NCBI GenBank assembly: GCA_016793465.1 | Contig: JAEUJW010000043.1 | Location: 1-56,596, forward strand | Length of the DNA: 56,596 nucleotides | DNA from: Myxococcales bacterium | Lineage (GTDB): Bacteria > Myxococcota > Polyangia > Nannocystales > Nannocystaceae | Direction of reading: 5' to 3' | Shown here: piece by piece, positions 1-8,971 of the stretch | How positions within the stretch are numbered: the stretch's first letter is position 1 | Layout: the number at the start of each line of letters is the position of its first letter | Translations under genes and position numbers: made by a program | Notes under the pieces: generated by a model | What the model was told of the DNA's origin: nothing | The model's input: only the letters and a program-made list of their open reading frames with translations | Databases searched by the model: none

Positions 1-288
1 CCGGCCTGGCAGGTCTGGCCGACCGGGCAGTCGGCGTCGGACATGCACACCGGCGGCACGTCGACGCACACGCCGGCCTGGCAGGTCTGGCCGACCGGGC
101 AGTCGGCGTCGGACATGCACATCGGCGGCACGTCGACGCACACCCCGGCCTGGCAGGTCTGACCGACCGGGCAGTCGGCGTCGGACATGCACATCGGCGG
201 CACGTCGACGCACACCCCGCCCTGGCAGCTCTGCCCCGGCAGGCAGTCGGCGTCGGACATGCACATCGGCGCGACCGGCTCGCACAGG
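1..288 (-). repeat. 72-bp in-frame tandem repeat
   Basis: Near-identical units begin at about 1, 73, 145 and 217, a period of 72 bp (24 codons). The first three differ by only a few bases and the fourth is more diverged. They encode the cysteine modules of the lipoprotein on the minus strand and continue past the left edge, so the copy number is unknown. Confidence 0.9.
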
Positions 289-1265
289 TTGGCGACGCAC
301 TGCTCGCCCTGCGGGCAGTCGAAGTCGCTGAAGCACTCGGGGATGAAGATGCAGAACCCGTCGATGCACTGGTCACCGGGCGGGCAGTCGAGGTCGTCGA
401 AGCACGGGTCGGCCGGGACGCACTGGTTGTCGACGCACTGGTTGCCGAACGGGCAGTCGAAGTCGAACTCGCACGGCGGCAGCGGGAAGCACATGAAGTC
501 GACGCACTGGTTGCCGGGCGGGCACTCGAAGTCCGAGGTGCACTGCGGGTCGAACACGCACTTGTTGTCCTGGCACGAGAACCCGTCCGGGCAGTCGTTG
601 TCGTTGAAGCACTCGACCGGCACGCACATGCCGAACTCGCAGATCTCGTTGAAGTCGCACTCGAAGTCCTCGACGCAGGTGTTGTCGTCGGGCACGCACG
701 CCCCGTCGACGCACACCTGGCCCTGCGGGCACTCGAAGTCGTTGAAGCACGGCGCCGGCGGCTGGCACACCCCGTCGAGGCACAGCTGGCCCTCGGGGCA
801 CTCGAAGTCGAACTGGCAGGCCGGCGGCACGTCGGGCACGCAGTTGACGCCCTCGCAGTGGGTGCCCGGCGGGCACACCGGGCACATCGGCTCGCCGCCC
901 TGGCAGAACCCGGTGTCCGCGTCCGGGTCGGGGAACACGCAGGTCTGGCCCGCCGGGCACTCGAGGTCGTCGTCGCAGACCGTGGGCTCGACGCACTCGT
1001 AGCCGAGGCACTTCTCGCCGGCGTCGCAGTCGGCGTCGACCTGACACTCGGCCTCGACCTCGTAACACACGCCCTCGGGCGTGCACACGCTGCCCTCGCC
1101 GCAGTCCTCGTCCTTCACGCACGGGGTCGCGAAATCGGTGCGCCCGCACGCCGCAACCAGCAGCCCGACCAGGAACCCCCGCACCCCCAGGCCCACGGTG
1201 CCGTGCAACGACGAGGCGCTCCGACGGAGCAACGAGGACGACCAGGAGCGGGCTGTATGGAACAT
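1..1265 (-). CDS. Cysteine-rich tandem-repeat lipoprotein, 3' end outside the window
   Basis: Reading the minus strand from ATG at 1265 gives an uninterrupted frame to the left edge (about 421 codons), so the C-terminus is missing. The N-terminus has a hydrophobic stretch ending FLVGLLVAAC, a lipobox with Cys at about residue 40; a GTG at residue 24 could be the true start and would give a shorter signal. After it come about 14 cysteine modules of 22-26 residues with the pattern CxxDxxCPxGQxCxxGxC, often with DFECP or DADCP. The last modules become near-identical 24-residue units. Each module probably closes by disulfides, giving a rod-like surface protein. Modules of this kind are common in secreted Nannocystaceae proteins, but I know no assigned function. 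The gene is divergent from the barrel protein at 1673. The coding strand is certain: cysteine spacing is regular only in this frame. Confidence 0.85.
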   Translation of the reverse strand, partial: MFHTARSWSSSLLRRSASSLHGTVGLGVRGFLVGLLVAACGRTDFATPCVKDEDCGEGSVCTPEGVCYEVEAECQVDADCDAGEKCLGYECVEPTVCDDDLECPAGQTCVFPDPDADTGFCQGGEPMCPVCPPGTHCEGVNCVPDVPPACQFDFECPEGQLCLDGVCQPPAPCFNDFECPQGQVCVDGACVPDDNTCVEDFECDFNEICEFGMCVPVECFNDNDCPDGFSCQDNKCVFDPQCTSDFECPPGNQCVDFMCFPLPPCEFDFDCPFGNQCVDNQCVPADPCFDDLDCPPGDQCIDGFCIFIPECFSDFDCPQGEQCVANLCEPVAPMCMSDADCLPGQSCQGGVCVDVPPMCMSDADCPVGQTCQAGVCVDVPPMCMSDADCPVGQTCQAGVCVDVPPVCMSDADCPVGQTCQA

Positions 1266-1672
1266 GGCGAGATCCGGTGATTAAGCTGAAGCAGGGCAGG
1301 GCAGGGGCCGCGACGCGAGGCGGTCGCGGCGAAGGCGACGGGCGACGGGCGACCCGGTGTCCCGGGGCCGTGGACCGCGCACTCACCACTGTAGAACTCC
1401 GGCGATGTCCGCGGCAAGCTCCGTGCAGATCGGCGATCCGGCGCCGGTCGTCCGCTCCCTCCGGGCTTCCTCCGGCGTCCGGCCTCGATCTCCGCCGCGC
1501 GGCCACGCGCCACCGCCCGCCGCGTCCGCGGCCTCCCGAGCTGCCACTGGCCTCTCCGGCCGCCCTGCGGCAAGCTGGGCGGCACGTGCACCACCCCGGC
1601 AGACCCGCGGCGCGGCAGCTCCGTCCCCGCCCGACTTGCCGCGGTCCCGCCGTCCCGGCCGCACGCGCTCGC
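1266..1672. other. Divergent intergenic region
   Basis: About 400 bp lie between the start of the cysteine-rich lipoprotein (minus) and the chosen start of the barrel protein (plus). An AT-richer patch at 1280-1285 reads CTTAAT on the minus strand, 14 bases before the lipoprotein start, and could be its -10 element. The plus-strand frame of the next gene stays open back to 1277, but that extension is Arg/Gly/Pro-rich with no signal peptide, so I treat it as non-coding. I see no other gene or RNA here. Confidence 0.5.
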
Positions 1673-4600
1673 ATGACGGCCTTTTGCACGCGCACGCGCC
1701 GGACCCGCGCCGACGCCCCGCCGCGGGCGGACGTCGGCCGCGCCCTCGGCCGCTGGTCGGCCGCGCTGCTCGGGGCGCTGGCGCTGTTCGTGTGCGTCGG
1801 CCCGGCCCGCGCCGGCCCGGCCCCGCGAGGCCCCGTGACCGCCGGCCCCGACGTGCCGGTCCCGCCGGCCCCGATCGTGGGGCCGGCGGCGTCGGAGGTG
1901 CGCGTGCACGACGTCAGCGTGCGCCTGAAGATCCACCGCGGCGGCGAGCGCCTGGCCGACGGCCGCAAGGTCGCCCGCCGCGGCGCGGTCGTCGAGGGCG
2001 AGGCCGTGTACCGCCTCGAGCGCCCGGCCGCGGCCGGCGACCGCCTCGTGCTGCTGAACTACGCCGCGGTGCTGCCGAAGGAGCCGATCGAGCTCGACGA
2101 GGTCGCCGTCGGCAGCTACCTCGACGGCCCGTTCCAGGCCGGCGAGCTCGACGTCGTCGCCTCGCAGGTCGTGGTCGGCGGGCCCGCCCCCGCCGACCTG
2201 CGCCGCATCGGCGCCCGCGGCGACATCGAGGTCGTGCTGCGCCCCGGCACCACCGAGCTGCGCCTGTCGTACCGCGTCACCGTGCCCCACCGCTACTGGC
2301 CGTTCGGCTGCTCGCAGCGCCGCTGCTCGCTGGCCGGCGCGCTCGCCCCGCTGCCCAGCGTGCCCGCGGTCGGCGGCCCCTCGCTGCCGTCCGGCCGCGT
2401 CGTCGACCCCGTGATCTGGGACGTCGCCGAGGTGCGCTTCGCCGCCGTTCCGACCTGGTCTCCGGGACATGTCCCTTCAGCCAGCGAGCAGAGGGCCCTC
2501 GGCGGCGACGAGATCGTCGTCACCCGCGAGACCATCGGCGGCGACGGGCGCCTGGCCTACCCCTCGGTCTACTGGGGCCGCCGCTGGCGCCGCGCCGGCC
2601 AGGACTACCGCGGCGTGCACATCGAGGTGCTGCACACCCTGTGGCGCCCCGGCGACCAGGTCCCGAGCGAGCGCCGGGCCCAGCTCTACCGCGACGTGCC
2701 CGGCCACGCGCTGCTGGTCGCCCGCCAGACCATCGACATCGCCCGCGCCGCCGGCCTCGAGGCCCCGCTCGGCAGCACCATGACGATCGTGCAGGGCCCG
2801 CTGCGCCACAACATCGCCGAGTACCACCCGAGCTCGATCACCCTCAGCGACCAGTTCATGCAGGTGTGGCCGGGCAAGCGCTTCATGCAGTTTCACACCG
2901 CGGTGGTCGCCCGCGCCAGCCTCGACCTGCTGACGTACGGCCCGCTGGTCGGCCGCCACAACCCCTCGGTCGACCTCTGGCTGCACGACGCCCTGGCGGT
3001 CGCGCTGCTCGACGTGTGGCGCGTGCACCGCGACCAGGCCGACGAGTACGCGCTCGACATCTTCCGCAACTTCACGTTCGTCCCGACCGTCGACAACTTC
3101 CTCTACTCGGGCCAGGCCAGCTTCGCCTCGGCCTACTTCCGCGGCAGCGACGACGTCATGCCGGTGCGCATCCACCCGCTGTACTTCAGCCACGAGCTGC
3201 CGAGCGGCCGCCGCATCCACGAGAAGCTCGGCGACCTGATGACGCCGTCGCAGCGGGCCCAGATCTACAAGCACCTGGTCGCCGACCCGTCGGCCGACCC
3301 GCGCCGGCTGGCCGAGCAGGCCTACGGCCACCAGCTCGGGTGGTTCTTCGACCAGTGGCTCGCGCCCCACCCCGACGTCGACTACAGCGTGCGCAGCGTG
3401 ATCACCACGCCCGACGGCAGCCGCTTCCACCACCGCATCACCATCGGCCGCGACGGCACCGCGCCGCTGCTCGAGCCGGTCCAGGTGCTCGTGCAGGAGC
3501 GCGGCGGCCGGCGCCACTACCTCGTGTGGAACGGCGAGACCATCGGCGACCAGCACCGCGGCGCCGAGAAGTCGGCCAGCCACACCTTCGACCTCGTCAC
3601 CGACCGCGAGCTGCGCGCCGTCAGCGTCGACCCGCGCGCGCGCCTCGTCGAGACCCCGCTGCCGCCCCGCGCCAACGTCGACCCCCTGTTCAACAACCGC
3701 CACCCGGCCGGCGGCCGCTTCATCTACTCCGGCATCGGCGTCGAGGTCGCGACCGCCGAGTTCGCCGCCGCCGAGACCGCCGCCGCCCGCCTGCAGGCCG
3801 TGTCCGGCCGCGTGCTGTTCGAGGCCAGCAACCGCCGCGACATCCGCCGCACCGGCCACCTGCAGTTCAACCGCGACCGCGAGGCCTCGGTCGCGCTCGG
3901 CGGCGGCGCCAGCCTGTGGTTCGGCAAGAAGGTCAACCGCCGGCGCCGCATCGGCCGCGTGCGCCTGTTCGCCGACGTGCAGTGGCTCAACCCCGAGAGC
4001 CTCGACCAGGTCGGCGGCCTGCGCTTCAACCAGTCGGCCGCGATCGTCCACGACGACCGCAAGTTCTCGCTGTGGCCCGACCGCGGCCACCGCCTCGCGT
4101 TCTCGGTCGGCGCCGGCCAGACCCTGCGCCTCGACGACGAGCGCCGCTACAGCCTGCAGTTCTATGGCGGCTGGACGCAGATCTGGCCGCTGGCCCACGA
4201 GCACACGCTCGCCAGTCGCCTCGAGCTGTCGATCATGGCCCCGCTCGGCACCCGCCCCGAGTACCGCAGCCTGCTGCGCGCCGGCGGCCTCGACGGCCTC
4301 GGCGCCTACGGCGGCAACGAGCTGTTCGGCCGCGCCCTCGCGCTCGCCCAGCTCGAGTACCGCCACTTCTACGCCCGCAACCTCGACTGGAACCTTCTGC
4401 ACCTGCTGTGGATCCGCGCGATCGGCGGGGCCCTGTTCACCGGCGTGGCCAGCATGTCGCACTGCGACGACTACCGCGGGTGGTTCGGCAAGCAGAGCTG
4501 GTACGCCCAGGTCGGCTACGGCGTGACCGCCCAGATGCAGGCCCTCGGCGTCAACCCGCAGTTCATCCGCTTCGACGTCGGCGTGCCGCTGATCCGCCGC

Positions 4601-4720
4601 CAGTACACCTGCCTCGGCAACAGCCACCCGACCTACCTCGGCGAGCTGCAGGGCATCCCGCCCGCCGAGTACTCGCTCCCGCCGGTCGGCGTCAACGTCA
4701 CCTTCCTGCAGCCGTTCTAG
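1673..4720 (+). CDS. Secreted protein: degenerate M1-peptidase-like region plus C-terminal outer-membrane beta-barrel
   Basis: The 1015-residue protein starts at the ATG just before an Arg-rich n-region and a hydrophobic signal ending VCVGPARA (cleavage near residue 47). Residues about 90-230 look like an all-beta N-terminal domain. Residues about 350-560 resemble the M1 aminopeptidase (gluzincin) fold: WLHDALAV near 436 sits where M1 enzymes have a WxxEG(F/L)A helix, followed by the typical FFDQWLAPHP strand-helix. The zinc motif is lost: the HExxH position reads HTAVV (about 408-412), and the downstream Glu is absent. From about residue 682 the sequence alternates in short amphipathic strands and ends in Phe, as in Omp85/surface-antigen barrels. 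It is probably exported and inserted in the outer membrane, with a non-catalytic periplasmic or surface domain. The family assignment is inference from motifs. Confidence 0.65.
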   Translation: MTAFCTRTRRTRADAPPRADVGRALGRWSAALLGALALFVCVGPARAGPAPRGPVTAGPDVPVPPAPIVGPAASEVRVHDVSVRLKIHRGGERLADGRKVARRGAVVEGEAVYRLERPAAAGDRLVLLNYAAVLPKEPIELDEVAVGSYLDGPFQAGELDVVASQVVVGGPAPADLRRIGARGDIEVVLRPGTTELRLSYRVTVPHRYWPFGCSQRRCSLAGALAPLPSVPAVGGPSLPSGRVVDPVIWDVAEVRFAAVPTWSPGHVPSASEQRALGGDEIVVTRETIGGDGRLAYPSVYWGRRWRRAGQDYRGVHIEVLHTLWRPGDQVPSERRAQLYRDVPGHALLVARQTIDIARAAGLEAPLGSTMTIVQGPLRHNIAEYHPSSITLSDQFMQVWPGKRFMQFHTAVVARASLDLLTYGPLVGRHNPSVDLWLHDALAVALLDVWRVHRDQADEYALDIFRNFTFVPTVDNFLYSGQASFASAYFRGSDDVMPVRIHPLYFSHELPSGRRIHEKLGDLMTPSQRAQIYKHLVADPSADPRRLAEQAYGHQLGWFFDQWLAPHPDVDYSVRSVITTPDGSRFHHRITIGRDGTAPLLEPVQVLVQERGGRRHYLVWNGETIGDQHRGAEKSASHTFDLVTDRELRAVSVDPRARLVETPLPPRANVDPLFNNRHPAGGRFIYSGIGVEVATAEFAAAETAAARLQAVSGRVLFEASNRRDIRRTGHLQFNRDREASVALGGGASLWFGKKVNRRRRIGRVRLFADVQWLNPESLDQVGGLRFNQSAAIVHDDRKFSLWPDRGHRLAFSVGAGQTLRLDDERRYSLQFYGGWTQIWPLAHEHTLASRLELSIMAPLGTRPEYRSLLRAGGLDGLGAYGGNELFGRALALAQLEYRHFYARNLDWNLLHLLWIRAIGGALFTGVASMSHCDDYRGWFGKQSWYAQVGYGVTAQMQALGVNPQFIRFDVGVPLIRRQYTCLGNSHPTYLGELQGIPPAEYSLPPVGVNVTFLQPF

Positions 4721-4737
4721 GCCGCGACGATCGGTCG

Positions 4738-4755
4738 CGTCGTGAGCTCACGACG
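4738..4755 (+). terminator. Perfect 18-bp palindrome after the barrel protein gene
   Basis: The sequence CGTCGTGAGCTCACGACG lies 17 bases past the stop codon and is a perfect palindrome. It has no T-run, so a terminator or RNA-end-stabilising role is inferred from its position only. Confidence 0.45.
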
Positions 4756-4876
4756 GACCTCGCGGGCCGACGCCCCGCGCGAGCGTCTCACGCCGGCCGC
4801 GACACCTGACGAGCGTCCGCACCGCCGCCGCTTGCACGTACGCCGAACCGCCGCCCGCGTCGCGCGTTCACGCCCA

Positions 4877-4906
4877 GTGACCGCGACGTCCGCGGGCTGC
4901 TAGGAT
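4877..4906 (+). promoter_or_regulatory. Putative promoter of the kinase/AAA gene
   Basis: GTGACC at 4877-4882 and TAGGAT at 4901-4906 are spaced by 18 bases, and the -10 lies 16 bases before ATG 4923. This would give a leader of roughly ten bases with no Shine-Dalgarno sequence. Confidence 0.35.
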
Positions 4907-4922
4907 CGCCGCCCCTCCACCG

Positions 4923-7900
4923 ATGGCCACGCCCCGGATCGCCAGCGGCACCGTCATCGCCCGCCGCTACGTCGTCGAGTCCACGGCCGGCAGCGGCGGC
5001 ATGGGCGTGGTCTACCGCGCCACCGACCTGCACAGCGACGGCCCCGTGGCCCTCAAGGTGCTGCAGCGCGGCGCGGCCCCCGGCCACGAGCTCGAGCGCT
5101 TCGGCCGCGAGGTGCTCGCGCTGATCGAGCTGCGCCACCCCGCGATCGTCGGCTACGTCGGCCACGGCGCCACCGACGACGGCTCGCCGTTCCTCGCCAT
5201 GGAGTGGCTCGAGGGCGAGGACCTGTCGCGCCGCCTGCGTCGCCGCCGCCTCGACGTCGAGGAGGCCGTGTCGCTGGCCGGCCGCATCGGCGAGGCCCTC
5301 GCCGCCGCCCACCGCCACGGCCTCATCCACCGCGACATCAAGCCGCACAACATCTTCCTGCGCGACGGCCTGGTCGGCCGCGCGACCCTCCTCGACTTCG
5401 GCATCGCCCGCCGCGTGCGCGAGCACGGGGTGCTCACCGCCACCGGCGCGCTGCTCGGCACGCCCGAGTACATGGCCCCCGAGCAGGCGCGCGGGCAGGG
5501 CGACGTCGGCCCCGCCGCCGACATCTTCTCGCTCGGCTGCGTGCTGTTCGAGGCCCTGACCGGGCGCTCGCCGTTCGTCGGCGAGCACATGACCGCGGTG
5601 CTCGCCAAGATCCTGTTCGACGAGCCGTCCCGCCTCGGCGACGTGCGCCCCGACCTCCCGCTCGAGCTCGCCGACCTCGTCGACCGCATGCTCGCCAAGG
5701 ACCACCACGAGCGCCTCGCCGACGGCACCGCCCTCGTGCACGCGCTCGCCGGGCTGCCGCCGGTGCGCTCGCTGACCGCGCGGACCACCGGCGGCCGCAC
5801 CCACGGCGTCACCCTCGACCGCGGCGACCTCGGCGACGACGAGCAGCGGTTCGTCAGCGTCGTGGTCGCCACCGAGGCGACCCTGCTCGGCGAGCGCACC
5901 ACCCTCGACCCCCGCGTGCCGCACTCCGGCAAGTGGTCGGCGCTCGCGCTGCACAGCTTCGGCGCCCAGGTCGAGGAGCTCGCCGACGGCTCGATCGTCG
6001 CCACCGTGCTGCCGTCGCCCGGGCTCACGCCGTCCGACCAGGCGGTGCTGGCCGCCCGCTGCGCCCTGCTCGTGCGCGAGCGCCTGCCGGACCGCATCGT
6101 CGCCGTCGCCACCGGCCGCCGCGTGCTCGCCGACCCGCTGCCGCGCGGCGAGGCCATCGACCGCGCCGTCGCGCTCCTCCGCGTCGTCGCCCCCACCGAC
6201 GTCCGCTGCGACGCGCTCAGCGCCCGCCTGCTCGGCGCTCGCTTCGACATCTCCCGCGTCGACGAGCAGGTCTCGCTGATCCACGCCGAGAAGCTGACCT
6301 TCGACGAGTCGCAGCCGCTGCTCGGGCGCCCGACCCCGTGCCTCGGCCGCGAGCAGGAGCTCGGCGCGCTCGAGGCGACCCTCGCCGCCTGCATCGACGA
6401 GTCGATCGCCCGCGTCACCGTGGTCCGCGGCGGCCCCGGCATGGGCAAGTCGCGCCTGCGCCACGAGTTCCTGCGCCGCACCCGCACCCGCGGCGACAAC
6501 CTGCTGGTCCTCCAGGGCCGCGCCGACGTCATGCAGGCCGGGGCCGCCCACGCGGTCCTGCGCGACGCCCTGCGCGCCCACTGCGACGTCCAGCCGGGCG
6601 ACGACCTCGAGACCCAGCAGCAGAAGATCCGCGCGTGTGTCGGCTGCGCCCTCCTCCCGGACTCGTCCTCACGGCCCTTCGGGCCTGAAGACGCCGGCCG
6701 CGTGTGCGAGTTCCTCGGCGAGCTGTGCGGCGTGCCGTTCCCCGACGACAAGAGCCCGAGCCTGCGCGCCGCCCGGCGCGACCCCAAGCTCATGCACGAG
6801 CAGCAGACCGCGGCCTTCATCTCGTTCGTCGGCGGCCAGGCCCGCGCCCGCGCCGTGCTGCTCGTGCTCGACGACCTCCAGTGGGGCGACGCCCCCAGCA
6901 TCAAGCTCATCGACCAGACCCTGCGCGCGCTCACCGAGCTGCCGGTCATGGTCCTCGCGTTCGCCCGCCCCGAGGTCGACGAGCTGGTGCGCGGGCTGTG
7001 GCGCGAGCGCGGCGTGCAGGAGCTGCGGCTGTCCGGCCTCGGCCGCCGCGCCAGCGAGCGCCTGGTGCACCACGTGCTCGGCGCCGCCGCCGACCCCGCG
7101 CTGGTCGCCCGCATCGTCGACCAGGCCGCCGGCAACGCCCTCTACCTCGAGGAGCTGATCCGCAGCGCCGCCGAGGGCACGCTCGACACCCTGCCCGACA
7201 CCGTGCTGGCCATGCTGCACGCCCGCCTGCAGGCCCTCGACCCCGCGGCCCGCCGCCTGCTGCGGGCCGCGAGCTGCTACGGCGAGACATTCTGGCGCGG
7301 CGGCGTGCTGGCCATCCTCCACAGCGAGTCGTCGACGCAGGAGCCCGACGCCTGGCTGCCGCTGCTGGTCGAGCAGGAGCTGCTGGTCAAGCGCCCGCAC
7401 AGCCGCCTGCCCGACGAGGTCGAGTACAGCTTTCGCCACGCGCTCGTCCGCGAGGCCGCCTACTCGCTGCTCGCCGACGAGGACCGCGCCCGCGCCCACC
7501 ACCGCGCCGCCGACTACCTCGAGCGCGCCGGCGAGGCCGACCCCCGCGTGCTCGCCGAGCACTGGCACCGCGCCGACGAGCCCTCGCGCGCGGCGCCCTA
7601 CGACCTCGAGGCCGCCGAGCAGGCCTACGCCGCCGGCGACCACGCCGGCACCCTGCGCCACGCCGAGCGCGGCCTCGCCGGCAACCCGAGCGGCGAGCTG
7701 CGCGGCGGCCTGCTCATGACCGCCGCGTGGGTCCACGCCTGGCGCCTCGACCCGCGGGCCGCCCCGATGTGCGAGGAGGCCGTGCTGCTCGCGCGACCCG
7801 GCGGCGTGTGGTGGTGCTCCGCGATGACCTACCTGCTCAACGCCACGTTGTTCGGCGATCAGGTCGAGCGCTTCGCCAGCCTCAGCGACCGCTACCTCGC

Positions 7901-8858
7901 GACCACCCCCGAGCCCGCCGCCGAGCCGATCTACGCCTCCGGCGCGGCCAACCTGGTCTCGCTGCACGGCATGCGGGGCGCGCGGGGCCCGGCCGCCGCC
8001 GCCGCGACCCGCGTCCGCGACATCGCCGCCCGCCACCCCGACGACCGCGCGACCCAGGGCTGGCTCGGCGTGGCCGTCGCCGAGTACCTCCGCGCCGGCG
8101 AGCCCGACCCGCAGCAGCAGCAGGACGGCCTGCGCGCCGCCCACGAGCACTTCTCCGCCGCCCAGGACCGCCGCAACGCGTTCTTCTCCGGCTGCATGTA
8201 CGGCCAGGGCCAGGTCGAGAGCGGCCTCGTCGCCGAGGGCGAGGCCACCCTGCGCGACAACCTCGCCCTCGCGCTCGGGCTCGGCGACGGCTTCTTCATC
8301 AACATGGCCCGCATCCACCTCGCGGCGGCCCTGGCCCAGCGGACAGATCCGGCGCCGCTCGTCGAGGCCGCCGAGATCGCCGCCGCGCTGACGACCGGCG
8401 AGGGCGTGGGCGCCGGCTACCGCGCGTGGGCCCACGGGATCCTCGCCCAGGCCCGCCTGCAGCAGGGCGAGCTCGCCGACGCCGAGCTGCACGTCGGCGT
8501 GGCCCGCAACGCGCCCTCGACCAACGCCCTGCGCCTGCGCCTGGCCGCCACCACCTACCTGCAGGTCCTGCTCGCCCGCGACGCCGTCGCCGAGGCCCTC
8601 GCGCTCGCCGAGTCCGAGCTGCGCTGGCTCGCCGACGCCGGCGGGGCCGGCTACGCCGAGCTGCCGCTGCGCCTCGCCGTCGCCGAGGTGCTGCACGCCG
8701 CCGGCGAACACGACCGCGCGCGCGCGCAGCTCGGCGTCGTCCTCGCGACAGTCGCGACCCGCGCGGCCCGCATCGTCGATCCCGCCTGGCGCGCCCGCTA
8801 CGTCGAGGCCGTGCCGACCCACGCCCGCGCCGCCGCCCTCGCGCGCGCGTGGTCGTGA
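4923..8858 (+). CDS. Ser/Thr protein kinase with cyclase-like, AAA ATPase and TPR regions (PknK-type regulator)
   Basis: The 1311-residue cytoplasmic protein begins with a Hanks kinase (about 16-280): glycine loop GSGGMGVVY, VALKVL lysine, HRDIKPHN near 136, DFG near 158, and GTPEYMAPEQ. All catalytic residues are present, so it should be active. Residues about 300-450 resemble a worn class III nucleotide cyclase fold (VEELADGSIVATV), without obvious metal aspartates. A STAND/AAA_16-type ATPase follows, with Walker A GGPGMGKSR near 502 and Walker B VLLVLDDLQWGD near 645. The remainder (about 850-1311) is Ala-rich helical repeats of TPR type. The family usually couples ligand or partner sensing by the TPR/ATPase part to kinase output. 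A small GC hairpin sequence at 6671-6688 is encoded in frame as SRPFGPED. The gene stands alone between a barrel gene and a minus-strand hydrolase. Confidence 0.9.
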   Translation: MATPRIASGTVIARRYVVESTAGSGGMGVVYRATDLHSDGPVALKVLQRGAAPGHELERFGREVLALIELRHPAIVGYVGHGATDDGSPFLAMEWLEGEDLSRRLRRRRLDVEEAVSLAGRIGEALAAAHRHGLIHRDIKPHNIFLRDGLVGRATLLDFGIARRVREHGVLTATGALLGTPEYMAPEQARGQGDVGPAADIFSLGCVLFEALTGRSPFVGEHMTAVLAKILFDEPSRLGDVRPDLPLELADLVDRMLAKDHHERLADGTALVHALAGLPPVRSLTARTTGGRTHGVTLDRGDLGDDEQRFVSVVVATEATLLGERTTLDPRVPHSGKWSALALHSFGAQVEELADGSIVATVLPSPGLTPSDQAVLAARCALLVRERLPDRIVAVATGRRVLADPLPRGEAIDRAVALLRVVAPTDVRCDALSARLLGARFDISRVDEQVSLIHAEKLTFDESQPLLGRPTPCLGREQELGALEATLAACIDESIARVTVVRGGPGMGKSRLRHEFLRRTRTRGDNLLVLQGRADVMQAGAAHAVLRDALRAHCDVQPGDDLETQQQKIRACVGCALLPDSSSRPFGPEDAGRVCEFLGELCGVPFPDDKSPSLRAARRDPKLMHEQQTAAFISFVGGQARARAVLLVLDDLQWGDAPSIKLIDQTLRALTELPVMVLAFARPEVDELVRGLWRERGVQELRLSGLGRRASERLVHHVLGAAADPALVARIVDQAAGNALYLEELIRSAAEGTLDTLPDTVLAMLHARLQALDPAARRLLRAASCYGETFWRGGVLAILHSESSTQEPDAWLPLLVEQELLVKRPHSRLPDEVEYSFRHALVREAAYSLLADEDRARAHHRAADYLERAGEADPRVLAEHWHRADEPSRAAPYDLEAAEQAYAAGDHAGTLRHAERGLAGNPSGELRGGLLMTAAWVHAWRLDPRAAPMCEEAVLLARPGGVWWCSAMTYLLNATLFGDQVERFASLSDRYLATTPEPAAEPIYASGAANLVSLHGMRGARGPAAAAATRVRDIAARHPDDRATQGWLGVAVAEYLRAGEPDPQQQQDGLRAAHEHFSAAQDRRNAFFSGCMYGQGQVESGLVAEGEATLRDNLALALGLGDGFFINMARIHLAAALAQRTDPAPLVEAAEIAAALTTGEGVGAGYRAWAHGILAQARLQQGELADAELHVGVARNAPSTNALRLRLAATTYLQVLLARDAVAEALALAESELRWLADAGGAGYAELPLRLAVAEVLHAAGEHDRARAQLGVVLATVATRAARIVDPAWRARYVEAVPTHARAAALARAWS

Positions 8859-8971
8859 CGGCGACCGCGGCCCGCTGCTCACCGCCGACGAGTTCGTCGC
8901 GGCGCCCGGCGTCCGTCGCCGATCCGGCGTACAGCCCCACGTCTGGCGCACCGGGCCACCGGCCCCGAGAT

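Noticed and set aside
1..288. Regular direct repeats resembling a CRISPR array
   Set aside because: The 72-bp units are contiguous with no unique spacers, and they encode cysteine modules in frame on the minus strand, so this is a protein repeat.
1277..1672. N-terminal extension of the barrel protein back to ATG 1277
   Set aside because: The extra 132 residues are Arg/Pro/Ala-rich and unlike any signal, and a proper signal peptide begins after the ATG at 1673.
2890..2910. Active zinc metallopeptidase site in the 1673-4720 protein
   Set aside because: I looked for HExxH and found HTAVV; the Glu and second His are absent, so catalysis is not supported.
2477..4627. 716-codon open frame antisense to the barrel protein
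   Set aside because: Composition is typical of shadow frames (Val/Ala/Glu/Asp/Arg strings, no start context, no domain), whereas the plus-strand frame has a signal peptide and recognisable segments.
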